Source of the DNA: Gibbula magus
Lineage: Eukaryota > Mollusca > Gastropoda > Trochida > Trochidae
Assembly: GCA_936450465.1 (NCBI GenBank)
Contig: OW388298.1
Span: forward strand, 5,998,035-6,062,034
DNA: 64,000 nt
Reading direction: 5' to 3'
Position 1 is the first letter of the stretch; the number at the start of each line of letters is the position of its first letter. This document shows, one piece after another, positions 23,741-35,700 of the stretch. A program made the position numbers and the translations under genes. The notes beneath the pieces are model-generated. The model was not told where the DNA came from. It ran no database searches and saw only the letters and a list, made by a program, of their open reading frames with translations.

Positions 23741-26700
23741 CTAAGGTCCCATCTGAGGGACGGTGATGCCGAGCGTCTCAGCTATCCGTGTCTGGATCTG
23801 GGATGCGTTGAGCAGAGAGAACAAGTGGGCCATCTCGGCCTCGGATTTCGACAGTTCGATGGCTTTACGGAAGTGGTACTCTGCTTGTTTCATGTTCGTT
23901 CTGGAGAAAGTAAATGGGATATAATATCATAAACAGACTTTTAATCGAACTTCACTTCACTCATTCCCATGTTTTTTTGTTGAAAAACGTACGGTGTAAA
24001 CTCCTCAGCTTAGAGGGAAAATTATTCAAAGAGGCTTCACAACATTACTGAGTTGTTTTACATGCAATCTTCAACCATGATTTTGATAAAATTGGCGGGG
24101 GGAAATGCTTCTTATAAAAATTATCAATGAACTAAAAAGTTAATTGTGGGAAAAAATTAAGTTATTGTGAAACTTATTAACCAAAATTAAGCAAATTTTT
24201 TTTTCTTAAAGGTGCATTCATTGTATTTCATAAACAAATATTTGACTTTAATACGCTCCAACTCAACATATGTGCTGTTAACAATACAAACAGGTTCACT
24301 CAGCTTGCATATTCTTCCCGAATCGCGTAATATATCATACTTACTATTTTCCAATTAAAATTGAATAACATCATTTTGCATGTGCAGAAACCGAAACTGC
24401 ACGTTCCATTTACATGCACAGTAGTTATATGACCTATTCAACATTATCAACCCAAATTTGTTATTTTGTCTGTTTTAAATACAAATCCAAAATTATGTTT
24501 GACTCATTGGCGCGCGCCACACATGGTGCATTGTCCGGTTTTCGATCAGAAATCACTGCTACAAAATGGTAGTTTTCGATAACACTCGGTACTTCTCGAT
24601 AAAGTAACACCTTTTATAACGTTTGGAATATGTGACCCCCCACAACACAATGGATGTACCTTTAAAAAAAAAACACTTCTGATGTAAACAATTTCTTTCA
24701 ATTTCACTTGTATCACAGCTACTAGTAATATTGCAGGAAGAAAGCCTGCAAGCCATGTAGCTTATGCGATGAAACTTGGAGCACTGGCTGGAACCAGCGA
24801 CCCATGGGTGATAATACTGCAATGAAATTCAGTGTAGCATTGCACCCAAATCTTACTGGTATTATATTACAGGGGTTGAAATTAACCTTTTCAATGCAGT
24901 AGCTACTCGGACTAGTGCATTTCTAAAAGTACTAGTCCAGGCTTATTCCAGCTAGCCAAATACATCTCCATGATCATTTCATCTCAAATTACAACTAGTC
25001 CTTCGGACTACCAGTTTTTACACTCTACTTACCCAGCTTCTTTTTCACTTGCCATGGGTTACCGGACTAGTGCTAATTTCGAACTCTGGTATAGAACAGT
25101 TCTCTACTGCAGACAGAGTTGCCTTGCCCCTGGCGGGATTTGATAATGATATGAACAATGTTGGATGTGATAATGTTCTGCTTACCTCTGAACCTCGATG
25201 GTTCCCATGATCTCGTGAGCGTATTCACACTGTGGGTCCACCTTGATCGCCTGACCAATGATAGTGATCGCTTGGTCTGCGTCCTTGCTGGTTTGTAGAC
25301 ACAGCAGTCTGCAACATCAATCATACTCAGTACATAGATAGAAATATAGAGCCACGGGCATGTCAGGCTTATTGAGTAAATATATTTCCAAGAAATACAG
25401 AGTCATGGGCTCTGGAGCTCATCAATGTTAATCAGTACAAGTAGATTTCCAAGAGATTTAGAGTCATGGGCTTTGGAGCTCATCAGGCTAACTGATTCCA
25501 TAGATTTCGAAGAAATGTCAAGCCATGGGCTCTGGATCTTGTCAGGTTTACCGAGTAAACAGATTTCCAAGAAATATAGAGGCATAGACTCTGAAGCTCA
25601 TAAAGTAAACATGACTTGATTTTGGAGAAATCGGTTACAATGTAATGGCAATCACAGTTAAATCCTAAACCAAGCTGAGAAGTGATCAGACTCACCCTCT
25701 ATGTACGAGAATGTTAGCGTTGTCTGGCTCCAGTTTCTCAGCTTTAGAGAAGAGCTCCTCTGCCTCCTTGAACAAACCCTGGTCGCACTGCGCCTAAATT
25801 AAGAAGGCAGAACAAGATTAGAAACTTAAATGTTATTCCTGAAACCGTTTTGATTCAGAGGCCAGGGAGAGAGATACATGAATTAGAAATTTCAATGTTA
25901 TTACTGAAACTGCTGAGATGGAGGAAGTCTAATGGGCGGATTCAGTGGGCTACAGCAGTTAAATTCACGACCTTAGCTCATAACATTATTACAATAATGA
26001 TAAAGTTACTGTCTCATCTTCATTCATATAAAAAAGAAAGACGGAAGCTGTACTCTCTCTATTACCTGTCCATACAGCAGGAAGACATCGGAGCACGTGG
26101 GGAACTTCACCATGGCATCCTTAAACTCCTTATCAGCCTCCATCAGCTTCATGGGGCTGCGCAGCGTCACCGCCAATCTGTGGACTGCAATCAGAAATAA
26201 CTAGATTAGCGTTTGCGGGACACCGCAAAAGCAGAGCAGCTCCGAAACTTAGGGTCACGCCTTTCCCTGTTCCGCCTTCTCGTCAGCATCAATAAAATGG
26301 GAATTCTTTTTAACAAAAATTTGTTCATTATTCGAGTTATTACTAATCATCACTGGGGTCACTTTTCACAAGTTTGTTCTTAAAACCTATTTCTTCTTTC
26401 AAAATTTGATCAAAGGATTAACGTGGCCTTAACCTTTGACCTTGAAGGTCACACCATCAATGAACACTTTTCATAGCGTATAACAAACATGCAATGACTC
26501 GGCATGTTCACAAAAGCATGCTTAAGTTTTGACCTCACTGTGACCTTGACCTTTGACAGATTTTAGCGAAAACGTTTTCAAATCTTGGTCTTTCTCCATA
26601 GTTCATATATACCAAATAAGAGTCTAATAGCACAAAAAAAAGTTTGAAGTTATCATGTTTACAAGGATTGTTGTAGTGATTTCAGAACTCATGACCTTGA

Positions 26701-29700
26701 CCTTTGACCTTGAATGTGAACATGTCAAAATCACTCACCAGGTGTATAAGAAAGAAATTAAGCTATCTATATGAGGTGTTAATATCTTCATGGAAAAAAG
26801 TTAGTGATTTCAGAACTGGTCAGCATGACCATATCTCGTGACCTTGACCTTTAAAATTCAAGATCACACAATCAGTGATCACTTTTCATTGTGTATCACA
26901 ATCATGTAATGATTCAAAGTGTTAATAGTTGAAATGAGACATTTTCGCAAAAGCATGCTTTAGTTGTGACCTCGCTATGACCTTGACCCTTGACGGATGT
27001 TAGCGAAAACCTTTTCAAATCTTGGCCCTTCTCCATAGTTGATATACACCAAATAAGAGCCGGATAGCACAAATATTTTTCAAGTTATCGTGTTTACAAG
27101 GATTTTTTTTAGAGATTTCAGAACTTGTGACCTTGACCTTTGACCTTGAATATGAACATGTCAAAATAATTCCCCAGGGGTATAAGTAAGAAGTTATCTA
27201 TATGAGTTCTTAAAATCTTCTAGGAAAAAAGTAATAGCCAATACAAAACGCGCGGGCGGCGGCGATGGAAACTGGGCAAAAACTGATAGCAGCTCCGACT
27301 TAGTCGGAGCTGCTAAATATACTGAGATACTAGGGGCTACGCAGCGTCACCGCTAATCTGTGGACTGCAATCAGAAATGGATATACTGAGATGCCTTGCC
27401 TTGTTGCCTCTTTGAGGGTAATCAGCAGTACAGAACAACACCTGAACTGTTGCTGCACTGTGGCTGCAGGGGTCAAGGTGCATTTCCGAAATTACAGAAA
27501 TTCATATTCACAAGCATTTACATCAAAATCAGGTAGCCGATTGTACTGTTTGATTAACAATTTCAAAAAGAATGTGGGCGACTGAAAGCTTTTGTCGGAG
27601 GTCTTTTGATTGGCTAACTTAATTGCATCAGAACATCAAGCATATGGGCCGACTGTTTTGAAAGGAAGCTTCTGAAGTTCCTAAGATCTACACACTTAGT
27701 GTCTTAGCATGAGGTAGAGTAACAACCCTTGCGAATATCCAACCATGAAGTAAGTGAGTGAGTGAGTTATTGTTTAACGCCGCTTCGGCAGTATTGCAGC
27801 CATTAGCGGCGAGTCCAACCATGAAACAGATGCGTGAACGGCTGCTGAACGGACACTGAGGTCGCGAGTACTTTCCAAGATAATTTCAGAATATCGGCAT
27901 TTTGGAAAAAATAGGTGCCTTGCACATAGCAACCTACCAAATTTCAATTGAGGGGGTAATAAAAGAAATGAAAATGAGGTAATCAAACTTTGTTACACGC
28001 GACTCCATCTTGTATGGTAAATACTCGCTTGATGAGACACGTTTATTCGCGAGTACTTGCGAACTCTTGTCGCGGTTCTGAACACAACTGAGATGACTAA
28101 GACCTCCACACTCACTTGCATAAGCTCTCTGTACATAGGAGGTGGGGAAGTCTGGCGTCAGGTTGATGGCCTTGTCGAAGAACGAGATGGCTTCATCCAG
28201 CTTCTCAACCAGGAGGAGTTGCTGAAACAGACACGTCTATAGCTATCTACCTGCACTTACAATATCTTCACAAAGTATCCTTTTTTTCAGTTATTACACC
28301 TATTAGGGATTTGATGATGTTCACCATGATTGGATATAATTATTTTATCTTTGTTCAAACCTCTGAATAACTTGGAAAACAGAGAATCAGACCAATCAGA
28401 TATTTTTTACAGTGTATGTCAGCTTGTCCTTCAGAAAGCAAGAGTTCTCCGTACCAGCTTCTTCTTGATGAAGTACCTGACGCTTGTTGTGTACAAGAGT
28501 TGTATGAAAGAAGCCTGCCCCTTAGTGTAACTTGGCTTTGTTTGCCAAGGTATCTTCCTGAGGTTTCTAATTTTGCTATTTAAATTGACAAGCTTATTTC
28601 ATGCTCAGATATATATTCAGTCCCTCACCGTGAATGGGAGGGAATGAGTAGAAAGGGTTTTTTTTTTCAAAATAAAAAAGCTGTTATCTAAGTTTCCTCC
28701 TAAATGCCTTCAAAGATGTCTCCCTACCTGCCCTTGATGGTGGTAGATGTCCGAGTTGTTGGAGTCTATCTTGAGCGCGGACGTGAAGCACTCGGTCCCG
28801 GCGTCCATCTGGTCTCCCTGTATCATCAGGCTGCCTTTCTTGATTAGAGCGTTCACTCGCACCTGGAGGGCAACAACATGTATCACTATCAAGAGCGTTC
28901 ACTCGCACCTGAAGGGCAACAACATGTATCACTATCAAGAGCGTTCACTCGCACCTGAAGGGCAACAACATGTATCACTATCAAGAGCGTTCACTCGCAC
29001 CTGGAGGGCAACAACATGTATCACTATCAAGAGCGTTCACTCGCACCTGGAGGGCAACAACATGTATCACTATCAAGAGCGTTCACTCGCACCTGAAGGG
29101 CAACAACATGTATCACTATCAAGAGCGTTCACTCGCACCTGGAGGGCAACAACATGTATCACTATCAAGAGCGTTCACTCGCACCTGAAGGGCAACAACA
29201 TGTATCACTATCAAGAGCGTTCACTCGCACCTGAAGGGTACAACATGTATCACTATCAAGAGCGTTCACTCGCACCTGAAGGGTACAACATGTATCACTA
29301 TCAAGAGCGTTCACTCGCACCTGAAGGGCAACAACATGTATCACTATCAAGAGCGTTTACTCGCACCTGAAGGGCAAAAACATGTATCACTATCAAGAGC
29401 GTTCACTCGCACCTGAAGGGCAACAACAAGTTACATGTATCACTATCAAGAGCGTTCACTCGCACATGGAGGGTACAACATGTATCATGTATATGTCAAA
29501 CCACCCTCCAGAATCTTGGATGTCAACCAAACCAATTGCTCCAGAATCTTGGATGTCAACCCACCCACTGACTCTGGAATCTTGGATGTCAACCCTCCCA
29601 CTTGCTTTAGAAACTTGGATGTCAACCCACCCACTTGCTCCAGAATCTTGGATGTCAACCCAACCATTTGCTACAGAATCTTGGATGTCAACCCACCCAC

Positions 29701-32700
29701 TTGCTCCAGAATCTTGAATGTCAACCCACCCACTTGCTCCAGAATCTTGAATGTCAACCCTCCCACTTGCTCTAAATTCTTGGATGTCAAACCACCCACT
29801 TGCTCTAGAATCTTGGATGTTAACCCACCCAATGGCTTCAGAATCTTGGATGTCAACCCACCTACTTGCTCCAGAATCTTGTATGTCAACCCACCTACTT
29901 GCTATAGAATCTTGGATGTCAACCAACCAACTGGCTCTAGAATCTTGGAAGTCAACCCATCCACTGGCTCTAGAATCTTGGATGTCAACCCATCCACTGG
30001 CTCTAGAATCTTGGATGTCAACCCATCCACTGGCTCTAGAATCTTGGATGTCAAACCCAACCACTTGCTCTTGAATCTTGAATGTCAACCCACCCACTTG
30101 CTCCAGATTCTTGGATGTCAACCCACCCACTGGCTCCAGAATCTTGGATGTCAACCCACCCACTGGCTCTAGAATCTTGAATGTCAACCCACCATCTTGC
30201 TCTAGAATCTTGGATGTCAACCCATCCACTTGCTCTAGAATCTTGAATGTCAACCCACCCACTTGCTCCAGAATCTTGGATGTCAACCCACCCACTGACT
30301 CTAGAATCTTGGATGTCAACCCAATATCATTCTTAAGAAGGAAAAATAATCTGTCCCAGTACACTTGATTGACTGAATTCTATCTATTTGCAGATGCTAT
30401 CTTTAATTAATTAAGCTCATTATCTTGTCACCTTGCTGTCTACTCCCTCCAGAGTCTCTATAACGGTGAAGTCTTTGATAGCGTCCTCGCCCTGTCCGTA
30501 CAGTATCTGCATCGTCCCTCTCATCAGCAGAGCTTCTGCGTGGTGGGAGGTGTTTGGAAGAGCCAGTTCCTCGTTGCAGAGTCTGATTAGCTGACTGTAG
30601 TCATGTTGTTGAACCATCTCCACAGCTTCCTCGTATGGGCTGAAATATTACAGGTGCTTGCAGGGCTAATTAATTGACATCATGCCTACATTTTAACATT
30701 ATCTGGATAACAATCTCTTTATTGTTGACATAGATAACTTGTAACATTCTTTTCTTATGTATTCTAATTCTAAAATATCCTTCAAAGACGTATTACCAGC
30801 ATGACATAACATATAACAGTTTTTAAAACAAATTATGAACATTATTAGTTTCTGATCATCCTGTATACAATTATAAGATAAGTGGAATTACAACGTAACA
30901 AGTACGAATCATATTAGGTTTCCAGGTTAGAGGACTATGGAAGTACCATCCTACAATCAGCTAAAAACTATACATGTACGCATACAAATCTCTTTCGGTA
31001 GGTAAGTTACTTTGATGACAATCTTCTCACCTCTTTGATGCTGTTTCCTCCAGTTCGCCATTCACAACCACTTCCTGAGCTTGGTTTGCCTCCCCTTCCT
31101 GAGTTACCTCCTCTTGTTCGGTTACCTCCCCTTGTTGAGTTGCCTCCCCTTGCCCCTGCTCCGTGGTTCCCTTTGCAGAAACCGGTTTCACTTTGCCTGC
31201 ACTTGTGGATGTGAATATCGGGTCGTTGGAGAAACCGGAGAGATAGTTTCTGATGAAAAAGTTGGATGGGAGACATGCCTCTCTCGTCTGGATAGAAAGA
31301 ACAACTTCAAATATATATTTTGGAGATGCAATTAACAATTTGTTCGAGTATAAATATCATTTTTCATGCACATTTCTATAAACAGCCCAAGGAAGACATT
31401 GTTGTCTTATACTTCAGCCCTATTCCTCAAATTCTCTTGAGGTGAAAGACGTTACTAAACTTTTTAATGAATTCTTTAATGAATGAGGTCAATCTTGACC
31501 AGTTTTACCTTGGACTCACCCAAAAAATCTCCCAAACCGCATATGACGTCTTCACAACTACTCACCGCATATGACGTCTTCACAACTACTCACCGCATAT
31601 GACGTCTTCACAACTACTCACAGCATATGACGTCTTCACAACTACTCACAGCATATGACGTCTTCACAACTACTCACCGCATGACGTCTTCACAATTACT
31701 CACTGCATATGACGTCTTCACAATTACTCACCGCATATGACGTCTTCACAACTACTCACCGCATATGACGTCTTCACAACTACTCACCGCATATGACGTC
31801 TTCACAACTACTCACCGCATATGACGTCTTCACAACTACTCACCGCATATGACGTCTTCACAACTACTCACCGCATATGACGTCTTCACGACTACTCACC
31901 GCATATGTCGTCTTCACAACTACTCACCGCATATGCTTCCTTAGCACACGTCTTGCCGAGCTGTTTGAGGATGCGGTCGGCCATCTGGAGGTTGGTTTGG
32001 TTCTGGAAACCATCTAACAGACAGTTGGCCGTGATATCTGTGTAGGGAATAGAGAGTATGTGTTATAAGACAAACACACAGTAACTTCTGTGAGGACGTG
32101 ATATCTGTGCAGGGAATAGAGAGTATGTGTTATAAGACAAGCAATGAAATACTGAGAATCATCAGTGATATAAACTGTCTATCATGTTACAGCAAACATA
32201 TCTTACATTTTCACTGTGGCCAGTTACTGATATAATTTGACGTCATAAAACAATGGTCTGACGTAGCGAATTGGATTATGACGTTACATTGTTTCTGTGG
32301 TGACGGGTGTTCCTAGCAGCCGCTCAACATGAAACCAACCCTGTTCTGGCTCATTACAAAGATAACATAATATAATAAATAGAATATCTGCCAATTCTTG
32401 TGAGGTAGGAGAGTAATATATACTTTCTGCCTCATTCAATGATTAAATTGAAGCTCATCAGGAACTACATGATTGCATATAGATCGAATATCTTAACAAA
32501 TAAAGCCATTGGCTCTGTAGATAAACCTTTTGCACACTTTATAGTCTAAGGTAGTTTATCATATAAACCAAAGGGCACCCAAATTTATGAATATTAGTTA
32601 GACAAACAGGTACTAATTGCTAATTCAGATATCACCAGCTAAATGATAGGAGGTTCATTAAATCGAATGCGGTTAAAATGCTCACACATAGTAGTTAAAA

Positions 32701-35700
32701 GGCACAAACATGCACACATTTGATTTCAAAACACAAATGAGTAGCATGTTTGAATGAAGCAAACATTAATTTGTATCCGTGAAATGCACCCCCTACCCCC
32801 ACCTTCACCTGTGAACTCTCAGCTGGGATGAAGGGGAAAAAACCTGAATTTTATGATGCCTTTAAAGGCGCTGTAGCACGTTTTTTGCAAAATTTATTTT
32901 TTCAAATTTCCCATTTATAATGATAGTTTATGTCATTTAAATTAACTTTAGAGGGTAAAACATGTTATTACACAAACCAATTATCTGTAGTGGTAAAATC
33001 TATGTTGCGTATAAAGCAAAAATTGCATGGTGGCCATTTTATTGTGAACACAATTTATTATTTTGTATTACAAAAACGATTCCCATGGCTTTACCGAAAC
33101 ATGTACACTAATTTTAAACTTTATTTTCCGAAGAGAGAATGATGTTTTACTATTGGTGAAATTATTTTTCAAATACACTTCATAAACTTTTTTAACATAA
33201 AAAACGTGCTACTGCCCCTTTAAAATGTTTATCCTTAGGAATAAAAAGACGATAATTCTTTATCTCCATCATAGAAGGATGATATTCTCAAAATTTCAGG
33301 GTCCTAGCAATATTAGTTCCTAGAGTGAAATTTAAGGTTTTAGCTTAACACCCTGCCATGTTCATATTTGAGAAGGGATTTTAACCAAATCGACAAACTT
33401 TAATCTATATGTTATAAAGATGTTATTCTGAAGATTTTAGTTTTCTGTAGAAGAAGACATTTAAGATTTGAGGGTGAACCTCCTGCCACGCCCATATTTT
33501 ATTGGCGCTAAAGTTCAAATGAACAAACTTGCATTTACATGTAATAAAGATGTTATTCTCAAAATTTCAGCTTCGTATGCCAACTGGTTTCGGAGAAGAA
33601 GTCGTTCAAAAGTTTAGGGAAACTGCCTGCCACGCCCATATTTGAGGGGGGTCAGGATATAATGTACAAAATAAGATCACCTAGATGCAAGGTACCTCCC
33701 AACAAAATTTCAGCTTTGGGGGTGTAGCAGTTCTGGAGGAGAAGTAAAAAATGTGAAAAGTAAACGGACAACGCCTGACGGACAGACAGCCCATGCCATA
33801 AGCCCATCTGGCCTGAAGAGCTAATAAATACCAAATGTCACTTTAAAAGAGAGAAGTTGGTGACACCTTGGAACCACCTGCTCACCTTCTAGAGCCTGGA
33901 AGTAGTTATCCTCTGCTTCGTGTGCGCGGGCTCGTCTCAACAGAGCTTTTGGATACCTTGGATTCAGCTTGATCGCACTATCGCAGTCTGCAATCAATTC
34001 CTGTCTCTGTCGCTGTTGTCATGGAAACAAAAATAAAAATTATGAAGTAAAACAGAAAGATTACCAATGTAGAAGTAAAATTAGAGGGGAATATTTATCA
34101 CCTCTTCAGGCAGAAAAGAAAAGAGGAGCGATTATTTTTAATATAGGGGATGAACAGTACATCCTGCTTCATCAGTGTGTGCATACCTTTATTGCCTTAG
34201 CAAAATAAGTACGGTTTTGCTTTTGGATGGTTACTTATCACAGCCAATGAAATGGCGTTGTTTGAACATTGTGAATTGCTTATTCGGTTACTGCCCTATG
34301 GCCCAATATTTATATTTTATATATATAAATTTAATTAAAATCTAATGTAAGCAATTACATTTTTGCCATATCATAGTTATTTGGCTCAGGGAATCGGGGT
34401 TCTGTAGAAGCATAGCGGATACAAATAAACTGATTGAGCAGAAAGAATATAGTATTGCTTTTAAAGGTGGAAATAAAATAATAAACCAGTATGATTTTTT
34501 ATATTGGGCTATTTCATAATTTTCAACATTAACTGTGTTAACTGCTAACATGACCTAGATTAGAATCTGTGACCCTTTCATGCGCATGTTTTTATATAGC
34601 TTTCATTGTACTTTATTAAAATCTTACATGCAATGATCCATTAGTTGCAAGATTTTAATTCGACCCGAAGGCAAAATCCCAAAAAGATCAACTCCATTTT
34701 CTTTTATTTCAAAAGTAAGTAAAAGAATACCAGCTTCACTTTCAGACAGCCGCGATGGGCAACGCAAAAATAAGTCCAATAATTAAATGAATAAATACTT
34801 ATACATGTTACATCGGACTCACCAGCTGTTCGTGGGCTGCGGCTCTGTTCTGGTAGAAAGTGGCGACATCGCTAGAGAACTCCGTGGGACAGAGTCGGAT
34901 TGCTTCTGTGTAGCACGCAACAGCTCCCTCATAGTCTCCACTCTTGAACTTCACGTTGCCGTCGTTCTTCGCCGCTAGAGCCTCGTCATGTGGAGTCTAC
35001 ACACAGAACATTAAGATAACTGACTAATTTGAGCATTTCTCGCATTTCTCAGTTCCCGTTTTGTGTATGTAACGATACTACAGCTAGGACGACGACTTGT
35101 AGGAATCACAGACGAAGACAAGATAAACTGTTTGAGAGGCATTCTCGAAGTTGGTGTGATGAAGAAGACAATTATTACTCGCCCGTGTAAGATACTGCAG
35201 TGTAATATTTATACGGCAATATTAAACTAGTGTAATACCGCCGCACATATGACGTCACAATAGTTTGAGGTTATGACGTCACAATGAGAGTAACGTCGTC
35301 ATAATGGCATCGGGCTTGCGGGAATCATAGTTTTGAGAGCCATGTCGGCTATTTTGGTGGGCGAGTAATAAACAGAATACTAAACTTCCTTCTATTTAAT
35401 ACCATTTTTATTAAACTCGTGAATGATTGGTATCAAACTCGCTTTCGCTCGTTTTATACAAAATCATTAACTCGTTTAATAAAAATGGTATTAAATACAA
35501 GGTCGTTTAGTTTCCTCTATATATTTTATGGATGATCAACTTCTTTATTAACAGTTGATCATCCATAAAATATTTGTCTTCTTGAAGACAAGACAACAAG
35601 TCACAGTGCACACCACGAGGTTTATTACGAGACTGATGAGATTACAAGGTAGTCGGTAAGTGTCACAAACTTCACATGCAACGCACATGCGGGCGAGACC

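Noticed and set aside
28747..29370. 207-codon plus-strand frame
   Set aside because: Runs through the 46-bp acceptor array antisense to TOMM70 exon 7; the sense exon is conserved.
29456..30364. 302-codon minus-strand frame
   Set aside because: It is a frame through the 33-bp minisatellite; 11-codon units stay open by arithmetic and the region is a TOMM70 intron.
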